From NCBI GenBank assembly GCA_963822115.1, contig CAWGGM010000008.1:744001-808000 (forward strand): a DNA stretch of 64,000 bases. Reading direction: 5' to 3'. Of the stretch, positions 9,074 to 18,643 are shown piece by piece (positions within the stretch are counted from its first letter, which is position 1; each line of letters begins with the position of its first letter). The notes below the pieces were generated by a model. That model was not told the origin of the DNA, searched no databases, and was given only the letters and a program-made list of their open reading frames with translations. This DNA comes from CAWDXG01 sp963822115. Its GTDB lineage: Bacteria > Myxococcota_A > Polyangia > Polyangiales > Polyangiaceae. The position numbers and the translations under genes are program-made.

Positions 9074-9796
9074 GTGGATGGAGAGCTACACAGGCGGGTG
9101 CCCGTGCCGGACGGCGGGGGTACCGACCGGACGACACACACGGGGCTGGCTCGATTCGGCGTGTCCGCGCTCGAGCGGAGACGACGGAAGAGCACGCCCT
9201 CGGCCTGCGAGCTGTGGGAAGCGGTCGTGCGGGGCGAGTGGACGATCATCAATCACGCCGACCTGGGCGGCAGGCGGTTGTTTCTCGCACGGCGCAATCA
9301 CGACGGAATGCTGAACCGGAATGCGCTGACAAAGCGCGAGCGGGAGGTGACGGGCTACGCCGCTCGGGGCCATTCACTCAAGTTCATCAGCTTCGAGCTC
9401 GGTCTCTCGCTTTCGACCGTCAGCACGTATCTGAAACGCGCGCTCGTCAAACTGCGGCTTCGCAATCGCGCTGAGCTGGCGCGGGCGTTCGGCGCTCGAG
9501 CCGTCCGCCCCGGTCTGCGGGACGCGTTCGCGTATCGCACCAACCCGGCTAGCGAGGAGCTCGTGAGCTTCGCGCTCGAGCTTGCAGAGCCCAACTCCGG
9601 CGAAGCCTTTCCGTCGTTGTCGGCCGCAGAGAAGAGCATCGTTGGATTGCTTCTCCAGGGAAGCTCGAACGCCGCCATCGCGTGCTCGCGACGTACGTCC
9701 GTCAACACCGTCGCCAACCAGATCGCCAGCATCTACAGAAAGCTCGACGTGACAAGCCGCTCAGAGCTGTACACGTTGGTGGCGCGCCAGGGATAG
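9074..9796 (+). CDS. Regulator with two LuxR-type HTH domains
   Basis: A 240-residue protein with two LuxR/GerE helix-turn-helix domains in series. The first is at about residues 86-137 (LTKREREVTGYAARGHSL through RLRNRAELARAF). The second is at about 182-238 (LSAAEKSIVGLLLQGSSNAA through VTSRSELYTLV). The segment before the first HTH (LWEAVVRGEWTIINHADLGGRRLFLARRN) is a motif that precedes the HTH in many myxobacterial LuxR-like proteins. No receiver, PAS or autoinducer domain is present. The start is uncertain: GTG at 9074 or GTG at 9161, the latter closer to the conserved region. A second, partial copy of the last HTH lies at 21476-21640. The gene ends 74 bases before the convergent sigma-54 activator. 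Confidence 0.8.
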   Translation: MDGELHRRVPVPDGGGTDRTTHTGLARFGVSALERRRRKSTPSACELWEAVVRGEWTIINHADLGGRRLFLARRNHDGMLNRNALTKREREVTGYAARGHSLKFISFELGLSLSTVSTYLKRALVKLRLRNRAELARAFGARAVRPGLRDAFAYRTNPASEELVSFALELAEPNSGEAFPSLSAAEKSIVGLLLQGSSNAAIACSRRTSVNTVANQIASIYRKLDVTSRSELYTLVARQG

Positions 9797-9869
9797 CTGC
9801 AGCCTATCCCCCCTTGCATCGACTGCACCGTCTGCGGCGAGCCGCGCTTCGGCTGGCTCGCTGCGCGCG

Positions 9870-11273
9870 CTACAGCAGGCCGTACTCGGCCAGCTTGGCG
9901 TATAGCGTGGAGCGACTGACCGCCAGCAGACGGGCCGCGAGACTGCGGTTGCCGGCGGCAGCCGACAGCGCGCGTTCGAGGGCGCGTTTTTCGGCGGCTC
10001 TGAGCTCGTCGTCGAGGGGGGCGACATCGTCGACGCCCACTCGGTGCTCTCCCGGGTCTTCGGTGGCCGACTCGGCGGCGAGCGATATCGATTCCGTCTC
10101 GAAGCGGACCTGTCGCGACAGCTCGGCTTCAACGTCCGGCACGTCGATCACCCGCTTCTGCGACAGCACCACCAGACGCTCGACGAAGTTCTGCAACTGC
10201 CGGACGTTGCCGGGCCAGCGACGGGCGCGCAGCACGCGCGACGCGCCTTCAGTGAGATCAACGTCCGGCCGCCCATTCGCCGCCCCGAAGACGGCCACGA
10301 AGTGGCGGGCGAGAAGCTCGATGTCGTTCCGTCGCGCACGCAGCGGCGGCACCCACAACGGCACCACGTTCAAGCGATAGAACAGGTCCTGGCGGAACTG
10401 GCCATTTTCGATCATGTGCTCGAGATCGCGGTGCGTCGCCGCGATGATGCGCACGTCGACCGCGATCGTCTTCGTGCTGCCGAGCCGCTCGATTTCGCGA
10501 TCCTGGAGCAGCCTGAGCAGCTTGGCCTGCACCTGCTGGGACAGCTCGCCGATCTCGTCGAGAAAGAGCGTTCCGTGGTCGGCCAGCTCGACGCGCCCGG
10601 GCTTCTGGGCGACGGCTCCCGTGAAGGCACCGCGCTCGTAGCCGAACAGCTCGCTCTCGAGCAGCGTGTCGGGCAGCGCGGCGCAGTCGATCTTCACGAA
10701 CGGCGCTTTCGCGCGGGCGCTCTTCGCGTGGATGGCGCGAGCAACCAGCTCCTTGCCGGTACCGCTCTCGCCGCGAACCAGCACGCTCGCGGTGCCCGGC
10801 GCTGCGCGGTCGATCAGCGAGAGCACTTCGCGCATCGTCGGCGTGTTGCCGAGGATCGCGCCGCTCGGGGCGAAGCCCCGCTCCGCGTCGGCGAGCCGGC
10901 GAACGGACTCGAGCGCCTTCTTGACGACGAACGCGAGCTGCTCGCGGTCGAACGGCTCCACGACGAAGTCGGCGGCGCCCGCCTTCAGCGCTTCCACGGC
11001 GTCGGGAACGCTCGCATCGCTGGCGGCGATGATCACAGGCAGGTCGGGCCAGCGTGCGACGACGGTTTCGAGCAGCGAGACGCCGTCCATGTCCGGCAGC
11101 GCGAGCGCGGTGACCAGCACTTCGCAGGGCGCCTTGTCGACGGCGTCGAGCGCGGCAGCACCCGACGCGACGCCGGCCGCGGACAGTCCGCCCTCGCCCA
11201 GCGCCGACAACAGCGCCCCGCGACGCTCATTGCTCGCGTCCGCTACCAGGACGGTGGTCGGTTGGGGCTTCAT
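9870..11273 (-). CDS. Sigma-54 activator with degenerate receiver domain
   Basis: An NtrC-family enhancer-binding protein of 467 residues: receiver (about 6-120), AAA+ domain (about 150-370), C-terminal Fis-type HTH (ALERALSAAAGNRSLAARLL). The AAA+ domain has Walker A GESGTGKE, the sigma-54 contact loop GAFTGA, Walker B GTLFLDEIGEL and the arginine-bearing FRQDLFYRLNV. It should be a competent activator. The receiver is abnormal: the phospho-acceptor Asp position is Ala56 (TALALPDMDG) and the conserved KPF lysine is Glu105 (VEPF), so classical phosphorylation is unlikely. The ATG at 11273 overlaps the stop of the upstream lipoprotein gene as ATGA, which fixes this start over a GTG nine codons upstream. 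It is the last gene of the operon that begins with the kinase. Confidence 0.92.
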   Translation of the reverse strand: MKPQPTTVLVADASNERRGALLSALGEGGLSAAGVASGAAALDAVDKAPCEVLVTALALPDMDGVSLLETVVARWPDLPVIIAASDASVPDAVEALKAGAADFVVEPFDREQLAFVVKKALESVRRLADAERGFAPSGAILGNTPTMREVLSLIDRAAPGTASVLVRGESGTGKELVARAIHAKSARAKAPFVKIDCAALPDTLLESELFGYERGAFTGAVAQKPGRVELADHGTLFLDEIGELSQQVQAKLLRLLQDREIERLGSTKTIAVDVRIIAATHRDLEHMIENGQFRQDLFYRLNVVPLWVPPLRARRNDIELLARHFVAVFGAANGRPDVDLTEGASRVLRARRWPGNVRQLQNFVERLVVLSQKRVIDVPDVEAELSRQVRFETESISLAAESATEDPGEHRVGVDDVAPLDDELRAAEKRALERALSAAAGNRSLAARLLAVSRSTLYAKLAEYGLL

Positions 11274-14110
11274 GGTTCGGGTGCTCCCGCGCTCGACCAC
11301 CCTATCCGATCAGAATGCGAACGTGTCGGCAACGATGCCGGCCCAACCCGCATTCGACGTCGGTTGCCTCCGCCGAGTCCGCCCGCCTGGATGAGGACCC
11401 CGAAATTTCCTGGCGGGGTCCTCGGGTCGTGGATGACCGGCTCGGTGCCAACATAGGCGACGCCGATGGAGAGGCCAGCGTGGCCGCCGCCGCCAGGTCC
11501 GCCCGCGCCGCCAGGTCCACCCGAACCGCCGGCGCAGGCGTCGGAGGCGCCGCTTCCGAGCCCGCCCTTTCCACCTGGTCCGCCCTGACCTCCCGCCTGA
11601 CCCGGAGCGCCGTTGCCGCCTCGCCCGCCGGCTTGATATGCAAGAAAACAGCGGTCAAGCGTGATGCTCGAGTTGATGGAGATCAGCGAGATGCTGGAGC
11701 CGCCCGGCTGTCCTCCGCCGCCACCCTTGCCGGCGCAGCCGCCGCCACCAGCGCCGCCACCGGAAGCGCCGACGTTCTCGCCAAGCAGCGAGCACACCAG
11801 CGCGCCGCTCGCAGCGCGCGCGCCACCGCCGCCGCCGCCGCCCTTGCCCGGAGTGCCGTCGGTGCCCGCTTGGCCTGCGGTTCCCACATAGCCGCTCGCC
11901 GAAATGCTTCCCCAACCTTTGGCTCCCGCGCCAGCTGTGCCCGGGGTACCAGGCGTGCCGTCACCACCGAGCCCGCTGCCTGCGACACAGCTCCATCCGG
12001 TGCCGTTCTCGCCGAGACCTGCCACCCCTCCCGCGGCGGTTCCGTCGCCGCCGTCACCCGTTGCCACGCCGCCTGGCCCGCCCGCTCCGCCACTGGCGGC
12101 GCTGCCGCTGCAACTGCTCGTCGCTCCGGGTCCGCCCTGGTTCGGGTCGCCGCTGCAGGCCGCCGCACCATCAGTGCCGGCGGTGCCGTCCGCGGCGGCT
12201 GCAGCAGCCGGTGTTGCGGGCGCGCCGGCAGCCGCCGCCCCAGCCTGGAGTGTGACGTTCACGAAGGACACGTTGCTCGAGTTGGTCACGATGCCCGCGA
12301 TCGACGACTCGCCGGGATTGCTGTTGTCGGCCGAGCCGACGGTGAAACTCGCATCCTCGAGCAACAGCGAATCGACGCCATCCACGATCAGTGGGGGCTT
12401 GGCGGGATCAGCGTACTCCGTCATGACTCCGCCCCCGTTGGTCCCCCAGACGCCGCCTGTGCAGGTAAACCGGGCGTAGATCTCGAGGCCGTTCGTCGGC
12501 CCCTTGACGACCAGTTGCTGACCGTTGAACGGCCCGCACAGATACAAGCGTTTGCCTGCGTTGATCGCCGCCGCGACAGCAAGGTCCAGCGACTTGTACG
12601 GCTTGGCACGGCTGCCGTCCGCCGTGGCGTCGTCGCCGTGCGTCCCGTCCGCGAAGATGGCGTACTTCTCGTCGATGGCGCACGGGGCGACGTAGGGCGA
12701 GGCCGTCGGGTCGCATACGTTCTGCGGTACCTTGCCCTTGCCCGCTACGACCTCACGTGTCGCCTGCAGCGTGACGAAGGACGAGTAGCCGTCGGGATCC
12801 CCGTCGATCTGCGACTGGGGAACCTTGTTGCCGTTCGATGCATCCACCGTGAGCGTGGGCCCTCCCTGCTTCACGTCGGGCTGCGTTGGCTTGGCTGCGA
12901 TCATGTAGCCCCAACATCCGTTCACCAGCAGATCAAGCATCGAGTTGCAGCTGTCGGTAACGCCGGAATCCACCGGGCAGGCGTGGTACTCGATCGGGAT
13001 CCCTGCCTGCGTGTGACAGTTACCTTCGGCGATGGGAACTATCGGCATCTCGGCCAGCGACTGCACCGACACTGCGCCGCACAGGCCCTCGCGAGAGTTG
13101 GTCGAGCCCAGCGTCTCGACCGCCGAGAGTCCCGGGGCGAGGGGCGTCGGATCGGGCGGACGTGTCGCGCCTCCTGTGCTCAGACCGAACTGTGCGGCGT
13201 GGAACGAGAGCGTCGGGTCGCCGCTGGCGCGACCGGGAACGAGCGTCACGTCGCCGGCTTTGGTCACGAGCATGCCGCCGTCGAGGTGCGAACCCGCGAG
13301 CAGCTGCAGCGGTGCGAGGTTCGCGTCGAGCGACGATTCGTCGACAATGTAGGGCCAATCGACGGCTCCATCAGGCATCGGGCCTGCCGCTGGATCGGGA
13401 AACGCGGAGACGACGCCCACGTCGAGGGTCTCGGTGCTCTGGGCGGTCAAATCCTGGAGACCGCGCAGCTGCAGGAGCGACTGGTACTCACCTGAATGGA
13501 CCGGGACCGCAGCCGCAAAGCCGCTCCCCAGCCCGAACGCGGTCGAGATCAGGTTCTTGCCGAGGTCGCACCAGCTGGGTACGCCGGCAGCGAACGCCGC
13601 GTTCTCGATGCGGAAGAACAGCTCGTAGTCGCAATTGCCGTCGCAGCCGTCGAGCGGGACGTTGGCGCCGTCGTCGCACTGCTCGCCGGATTCGATCGTC
13701 CCGTTGCCACACTGCGCCTGGGGGATGCGCTGGCACTTGTCGTCGCAGGTCTGTCCGTCCGGCGGGTCGCACTGCTCGTCGCCCGCGACGAGGCCGTCGC
13801 CGCACACGGCGGTGAACCGACAATCGGGGCCGCAGTTTCCGGTATTGGGCGGCTCGCACTGCTCGCCCGAAGCCTTGTCGATGATGTGGTCGCCACAGCT
13901 GCCCGACGCAACGCATTTCCCGTTCACCAGCGTCTGGCCAGCCGCGCACCCGCCGGAGATGCACGTCCCATTCGCCGCGACAGCTTGCCCCGGAGCGCAG
14001 GCGCCGGCGTCTTTCTCGACGTGCGTGGTCGCGCCGCCGCCGCAGCCGCACAGTCCGCTGCTGATCGCAATCACCGCGAGCACGGTTCCTGCGCGCACAC
14101 TTCTGGCCAT
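11270..14110 (-). CDS. Large Gly-rich lipoprotein with DUF4215-type repeats
   Basis: A 946-residue predicted lipoprotein (signal SVRAGTVLAVIAISSGLCGCGG). Residues about 40-190 carry Cys-rich repeats of the myxobacterial DUF4215/TIGR02232 type (CGDGLVAGDEQCDPPDGQTCDDKCQ, CGNGTIESGEQCDDGANVPLDGCDGNC). A long middle region follows. Near residue 510-560 is DGTHGDDATADGSRAKPYKSLDLAV, the entry motif of DUF1565 right-handed beta-helix proteins. The rest is Gly/Ala/Pro-rich (GGAGGPGG-type) and ends near the activator gene. A strong ribosome site (GGAGGAGG) sits just before the ATG at 14110, excluding the upstream in-frame starts. The start lies 17 bases after the previous gene's stop, and the stop overlaps the activator's ATG. 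It is a paralogue of the 975-residue gene two places upstream. Confidence 0.85.
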   Translation of the reverse strand: MARSVRAGTVLAVIAISSGLCGCGGGATTHVEKDAGACAPGQAVAANGTCISGGCAAGQTLVNGKCVASGSCGDHIIDKASGEQCEPPNTGNCGPDCRFTAVCGDGLVAGDEQCDPPDGQTCDDKCQRIPQAQCGNGTIESGEQCDDGANVPLDGCDGNCDYELFFRIENAAFAAGVPSWCDLGKNLISTAFGLGSGFAAAVPVHSGEYQSLLQLRGLQDLTAQSTETLDVGVVSAFPDPAAGPMPDGAVDWPYIVDESSLDANLAPLQLLAGSHLDGGMLVTKAGDVTLVPGRASGDPTLSFHAAQFGLSTGGATRPPDPTPLAPGLSAVETLGSTNSREGLCGAVSVQSLAEMPIVPIAEGNCHTQAGIPIEYHACPVDSGVTDSCNSMLDLLVNGCWGYMIAAKPTQPDVKQGGPTLTVDASNGNKVPQSQIDGDPDGYSSFVTLQATREVVAGKGKVPQNVCDPTASPYVAPCAIDEKYAIFADGTHGDDATADGSRAKPYKSLDLAVAAAINAGKRLYLCGPFNGQQLVVKGPTNGLEIYARFTCTGGVWGTNGGGVMTEYADPAKPPLIVDGVDSLLLEDASFTVGSADNSNPGESSIAGIVTNSSNVSFVNVTLQAGAAAAGAPATPAAAAAADGTAGTDGAAACSGDPNQGGPGATSSCSGSAASGGAGGPGGVATGDGGDGTAAGGVAGLGENGTGWSCVAGSGLGGDGTPGTPGTAGAGAKGWGSISASGYVGTAGQAGTDGTPGKGGGGGGGARAASGALVCSLLGENVGASGGGAGGGGCAGKGGGGGQPGGSSISLISINSSITLDRCFLAYQAGGRGGNGAPGQAGGQGGPGGKGGLGSGASDACAGGSGGPGGAGGPGGGGHAGLSIGVAYVGTEPVIHDPRTPPGNFGVLIQAGGLGGGNRRRMRVGPASLPTRSHSDRIGWSSAGAPEP

Positions 14111-14127
14111 CGCTCCTCCTCCGCGTC

Positions 14128-15711
14128 TCATGGGAAGTCCGCCGGCAGCTTGAACGACCCCGGCCCCCAGCAGGTCGCCGTGCCGTCGACCTTCACGCCG
14201 CATGCGATTTCGCCGACCGAGATCTGCGCGAATGGCCCGGCCGGGGCAGAAGTGATGTTTCCCCAGCACCTCACCGCGCCGTCATCGCCGAGCGCGCACG
14301 CGCTGCCGTTCCCCGCCTCGACATCGACGAACTTCCCCGGCGGCTCGCCAGCCTGCGTGGCCCCCCAGCACTCGATGCTGCCGCTCTCGTCGATTCCGCA
14401 ATCGAAGGTCCTGCCAGCAGACACCTGGCGGAAGCGAGAAGCGGGAGGACTCATCTGCGCGGCATTCATGCCGCCCCAGCACTTCACCGTGCGATCCGAT
14501 CGAAGAGCACAGAAGGCCGAGACGTCGATGAACTTGCCGTTCGGTTCGGGATTGACGGGCGCACCGGAAAGGTCCTTGAAGCAATCCAGAGTTCCGTTCT
14601 GCAGGATCCCGCATCCCTCGGCTACCTGGGACGGCATTCCGTCTGCTACCAGAGAGACCTGCAGGAACGAACCGAAGGGAGAGGGAATCGGGGTGTTCGC
14701 ATAGGGCCCGAACTGCATGGTCGCGGGGAGGTCCGCACCCCAGCAGACCACTCGCCCCGTGTCGCGGATCGCGCATGCGTTCAGGCCGGCGGTCGCGATG
14801 CGACGGAACTGGCCCGTCGGCGGCGCCTGCAGGTACTGCGCGACGTCCAGCTGCATCGCTCCCGGGACGTCCTTGGACAGCAGCCAGCAGCGCGCCGCGC
14901 CGGCGTGATCGATACCGCAGACCATCATCGACCCCACGTCAAGCATGGGGCCCGCATACGTGCTCCGGCACGCAAAGCAGCCGGCGCCGCCAGGCCCGTT
15001 GTCGCAGACCTCGTTCGACTGGACGGTGCCATCGCCGCAGCGACCGGTGACCTTCTTGCAGTCCGCCGAGCAGTAGTCGCCGTCGTCGGTGTTCCCGTCG
15101 TCGCAGGCTTCGTTGTCCTGCTGGATGGAGTCGCCACAGAAACCGTGGCTGATCTTGCAGTCGTTCGAGCAGTAGTCGTCGCCTACGTAGTCGCAGGCCT
15201 CGTTGTCCTGCGTCTTCCCGTCGCCGCACGAGCCGGTCTTGTGCTTGCAGTCCGCCGAGCAGTAGTCGCCGTCGTTGGTGTTCCCGTCGTCGCACGCCTC
15301 GTTGTCCTGCACCTTCCCGTCGCCGCACTTGCCGGTTTGCTTCGAGCAGTCGGCGGAGCAGTAGTCGCCGTCGTTGGTGTTCCCGTCGTCGCACGCCTCG
15401 CCTGGGTCCTTCGTGCCGTCGCCGCATACGTGCAGCTGGCACTGGTCATCGCAGTGCAAGCCGTCGGGGGGGTCGCACTCCTCGCCCCTGGAAGGGTCCG
15501 TCACCTTGTCGCCGCATACCGACTCATGGCAGGTTCCGTTGATCAGGACTTGACCAGCCGCGCAGCTCGTGGGGACGCCGCAAACGCCATTCGGATCGGC
15601 GACCTGTCCTGCTGGACACGTCGTACTGAAGTCGCCCGTGCCGGCAAACATCTGGCAGCCCGTCGCCGCGACGGCCAGGGTCGTGAGCCAAAGCCCTCGC
15701 ACGGCGCGCAC
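14128..15711 (-). CDS. Lipoprotein with DUF4215 and RCC1-like repeats
   Basis: A 527-residue predicted lipoprotein (MRAVRGLWLTTLAVAATGCQ, lipobox ATGC). Residues about 60-230 hold six or seven DUF4215-type Cys-rich repeats; three of them are almost identical, with the core CDDGNTNDGDYCSADC. These lie at 15046-15400 and form DNA-level tandem repeats. The second half has RCC1-like propeller units with the core ACAIRDTGRVVCWG, repeated about seven times. The GTG start at 15711 lies two bases after the upstream stop codon, so translational coupling is likely. The N-terminal FAGTGDFSTTCPAG resembles IAGSGNFSTQCPAG of the upstream lipoprotein. An extracellular or outer-membrane role is inferred from the lipobox and disulfide repeats. 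Confidence 0.87.
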   Translation of the reverse strand: MRAVRGLWLTTLAVAATGCQMFAGTGDFSTTCPAGQVADPNGVCGVPTSCAAGQVLINGTCHESVCGDKVTDPSRGEECDPPDGLHCDDQCQLHVCGDGTKDPGEACDDGNTNDGDYCSADCSKQTGKCGDGKVQDNEACDDGNTNDGDYCSADCKHKTGSCGDGKTQDNEACDYVGDDYCSNDCKISHGFCGDSIQQDNEACDDGNTDDGDYCSADCKKVTGRCGDGTVQSNEVCDNGPGGAGCFACRSTYAGPMLDVGSMMVCGIDHAGAARCWLLSKDVPGAMQLDVAQYLQAPPTGQFRRIATAGLNACAIRDTGRVVCWGADLPATMQFGPYANTPIPSPFGSFLQVSLVADGMPSQVAEGCGILQNGTLDCFKDLSGAPVNPEPNGKFIDVSAFCALRSDRTVKCWGGMNAAQMSPPASRFRQVSAGRTFDCGIDESGSIECWGATQAGEPPGKFVDVEAGNGSACALGDDGAVRCWGNITSAPAGPFAQISVGEIACGVKVDGTATCWGPGSFKLPADFP

Positions 15712-15713
15712 GC

Positions 15714-18641
15714 TCAGAACCCCATGACCTTCGCGACCTGACCCTTGCTGCCGCCGTGAACCGAGCTGCCGTCGCCGTCGAGCCCACCGGAGGGTACGAC
15801 GCTTGCCACGCTGAACGTCGTGGCCGGGTCATACACCGGCGCCGTGCCGGAATAGGCGATGCCAAGGGAGTAGCCGCCACTACCGCCGCCGCCAGGTCCG
15901 CCGTGTCCGCCCTTTCCACCATGTCCACCCGGGCAGGCGTCCGTCGATGTCCCTGCGCCGCTTCCACCAGGCCCGCCGGCTCCTCCTGCAGCGCCCGCTG
16001 TGCCCGGGGCGCCATTGCCGCCGTTGCCGCCGGTTCCCGCGTGGACTTCGCACGCGAACAGCTGGACCGACGAGTTGATCGACACCAGTCCGATGCTCGA
16101 CCCGCCGGCGCCGCCGCCCGGACCGCCGGCGCCCGGACATCCACCGGCACCTCCGCCGCCACCCGACGCGCCGATGTTGCCACCCGAGCACACGCCGGCC
16201 GTGCTCGCGGCTCTTGCACCGCCGCCGCCGCCGCCGCCCTGACCCGGCTTGCCGGCGGTGCCACTCGTCGCGGCCGAGAGGACCAACACGCGTTCCGGTT
16301 CGTTGAGGTTCGGCGACAGCGTGACTTTGCCGCTTCCGCCTGCGCCGGGTGTGCCGTCGGCGCCCGGTGCGCCGTCGCCGCCAGTACCCACCGCGCACGA
16401 CCAGGTCGAGCTGCCGTCATCGGCGAGCCCGCCCAGACCGGTCGTGGACGAAGAAGGGCTGCCCGGCGCGCCGTCTGTCGGGTTCACCGTGCTCGAACCG
16501 GCGTCACCGCCCTTCCCGCCCGGCGACTGCGGACCCGTGCTCGGGAAGGGGCAGCTGCCCGAGCCGCCGTTGGCTCCGCTTCCCGTTGTACAGGCGGCAG
16601 CGCCGGAAAACCCCGCGGCGCTCGCCTGACCAGCGGGCTTCGTCATGCCGTCCTGGCCGCTCGTCGCATCGGTTCCCGTGAAGCGGACGTGGCGGAACAC
16701 GATGTTGCTCGAGTCTTCGACGATCGCACCGATGCGGTTGAATGCGTCCGACATGTAGTACGCCCCGGTGGTGGCGCTCTGCAGCTCGACATCCTCGATG
16801 TGGATGTCCGAGGTGTGGTCCAGCTGGAGCGCTTCCCCGCCGCTCTCAACGTCTCCCTTGAGCACGGTGCCAGTTCCGACGTAGCTCCAGTCCTTGCAGG
16901 ACAGTCCGCCGTAGATCTGGAGTCCGCTTTCGTTGGCGCGGAGCAGCACGCCGGGCGTATTCTCGGTGCCCTGGCAGATGTAGACTCGCTTGCCCGAGGA
17001 GACCGCTGCCGGCACAGCAAACTCGACGCTCTTGAACGGGAATTTCTGGCTTCCGTCCCCGTTCATGTCGTCGCCGTTGGTCGGATCCACGAACACGCCG
17101 AACTTGTCGTCGATGACGCAGGGATCCTCGGCAGGCGTGGCGGTACTGTCGCAGCTGGGCGGCGGTACCTGGTGAATGCCCGTGACGTTCTCCCGGACAG
17201 CCTTGAACGAGAACCAGAACGAGTAGGCGTTGGTGTTGCCGGCGGTCTGCGAGCGCGGGATCTTCCGCGTCGTCGGATCCGGCACGAGCGTGGACGGACC
17301 GCTGCCGGGTAGGTCGGGCTGCTTCTGGATGTTCACATTCGATGATGCGCAGCCGCCGACGATCACATCGAGCAACGAGTTGCACGACGAATCCAACCTG
17401 CCCTTGCAGGTCTTGAAGGTGAGGCCCGAGTTGCAGTGCACGGACGGGCCGATGAACTGGGGCAACCGGATGCGCGCGAGGGAGTCGACCGTAACGCCGC
17501 CACACATCCCGTAGTCGGGCGCTGACCCATCCAGCGATTCGACCACCGTCAGACCCGGCGCCAGGTCGATCTTTGCGTCGGGTGTGGTCGCTCCGCCGAG
17601 CCGTCCACGGAGCTTTGCGGAAACGAGATCCAGCGTCGACGGTACGGCGAAGTCGCCGAACCGGAGGCTGTAGTCGCCGGCACCTGTCTCGAACACGCGG
17701 TTTTTCACCGTTGCTGCCAGGTGCGCCAAAGGCACACCGGTGGCGTTGACCGTGTCCGAGTCGACGAGGAACCACCAGTCGGTCGGATCGAATTTCGTGC
17801 CCGCGGATGGCAGCTTCACCGGCCACTCGCCCTTCGCTGGGTCGGGAAATCCCGAGACCGAACCGATCCCGAGCGTGGAAACGGCACCGCCCGGATCGTC
17901 CATTCCGTCGAACAGGAACAGCTGGTTGATCGCTCCGTTCCAGAATCCCATGTTGTCCTGGCCCGCCAGGTTCCAGGGAAGCGACTGCGAGATCGATCCG
18001 ATGGCGTTCGCGGTCACGGCGCACCAGGCAGGTGGCGCACCCGGTTCTATGTCGAGGGTGTCCATCCGGTAGACGGGTTCCACGCGACACGTCGCGTCGC
18101 AGCCGTCCAGGTTGTCCGTCCCTCCGTCGTCACACTGCTCCGGAGCCGTGATCTTGCCGTCACCGCACGTTATCGACTGGCACTGGCTGTCGCAGGTCGC
18201 CGTGTTGGGCGGCTCGCACTGCTCGCCGGCCGTGACCTTGCCGTCTCCGCAGCTGGAGGGAACGATGAGGTGGCAGTCCCCATCGCACAGCGGCGTGTTC
18301 GGCGGTTCGCACTGCTCCGGGGCGGTGATTTTGCCGTCGCCACAGACCTGCTTGATGCTGTGGCAGCTCGCGTCGCACGTCGCCGTCGACGGCGGCTCGC
18401 ACTCCTCGCCGAGCGTGGTGTCGATCATTCCGTCGCCACATTGCGACACGGCGCAGCTCCCGTTTGGCAGCAACAGCTGGCCGGTCCCGCACGCCGACTG
18501 CACACAGTGGCCGTCCGCCGTCCGCTTGCTTCCGGCGGGGCACTGCGTGCTGAAGTTCCCCGAGCCCGCGATGAGCCCGCACCCGGCCGTCACGACCCCC
18601 AGCGTCGAGACGACCAGCCTCACTCCGCTCCAGCGGCGCAT
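15714..18641 (-). CDS. Large Gly-rich lipoprotein with DUF4215-type repeats
   Basis: A 975-residue predicted lipoprotein (MRRWSGVRLVVSTLGVVTAGCG, lipobox TAGC). It has the same layout as the 946-residue gene downstream. Cys-rich repeats with CGDGKITAPEQCEPPNT cores occupy about residues 55-170. A long beta-rich middle contains VFVDPTNGDDMNGDGSQKFPFKSVEFAV, the start of a DUF1565-like beta-helix. A Gly-rich tail (GGGGGGARAAS, GGHGGKGGHGG) ends the protein. The two genes are clear paralogues within one operon. GGGGGAGG precedes the ATG at 18641, and the start is only two bases after the stop of the PEGA gene. A surface-exposed elongated structure is plausible. Confidence 0.87.
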   Translation of the reverse strand: MRRWSGVRLVVSTLGVVTAGCGLIAGSGNFSTQCPAGSKRTADGHCVQSACGTGQLLLPNGSCAVSQCGDGMIDTTLGEECEPPSTATCDASCHSIKQVCGDGKITAPEQCEPPNTPLCDGDCHLIVPSSCGDGKVTAGEQCEPPNTATCDSQCQSITCGDGKITAPEQCDDGGTDNLDGCDATCRVEPVYRMDTLDIEPGAPPAWCAVTANAIGSISQSLPWNLAGQDNMGFWNGAINQLFLFDGMDDPGGAVSTLGIGSVSGFPDPAKGEWPVKLPSAGTKFDPTDWWFLVDSDTVNATGVPLAHLAATVKNRVFETGAGDYSLRFGDFAVPSTLDLVSAKLRGRLGGATTPDAKIDLAPGLTVVESLDGSAPDYGMCGGVTVDSLARIRLPQFIGPSVHCNSGLTFKTCKGRLDSSCNSLLDVIVGGCASSNVNIQKQPDLPGSGPSTLVPDPTTRKIPRSQTAGNTNAYSFWFSFKAVRENVTGIHQVPPPSCDSTATPAEDPCVIDDKFGVFVDPTNGDDMNGDGSQKFPFKSVEFAVPAAVSSGKRVYICQGTENTPGVLLRANESGLQIYGGLSCKDWSYVGTGTVLKGDVESGGEALQLDHTSDIHIEDVELQSATTGAYYMSDAFNRIGAIVEDSSNIVFRHVRFTGTDATSGQDGMTKPAGQASAAGFSGAAACTTGSGANGGSGSCPFPSTGPQSPGGKGGDAGSSTVNPTDGAPGSPSSSTTGLGGLADDGSSTWSCAVGTGGDGAPGADGTPGAGGSGKVTLSPNLNEPERVLVLSAATSGTAGKPGQGGGGGGGARAASTAGVCSGGNIGASGGGGGAGGCPGAGGPGGGAGGSSIGLVSINSSVQLFACEVHAGTGGNGGNGAPGTAGAAGGAGGPGGSGAGTSTDACPGGHGGKGGHGGPGGGGSGGYSLGIAYSGTAPVYDPATTFSVASVVPSGGLDGDGSSVHGGSKGQVAKVMGF

Positions 18642-18643
18642 GG

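Noticed and set aside
11274..11300. GTG start for the sigma-54 activator
   Set aside because: The ATG at 11273 forms an ATGA overlap with the upstream gene and begins just before the receiver fold.
14905..15741. Plus-strand frame rich in Val/Ala opposite the DUF4215 repeats
   Set aside because: Shadow of the Cys-rich tandem repeats on the minus strand; no signal peptide or family match.
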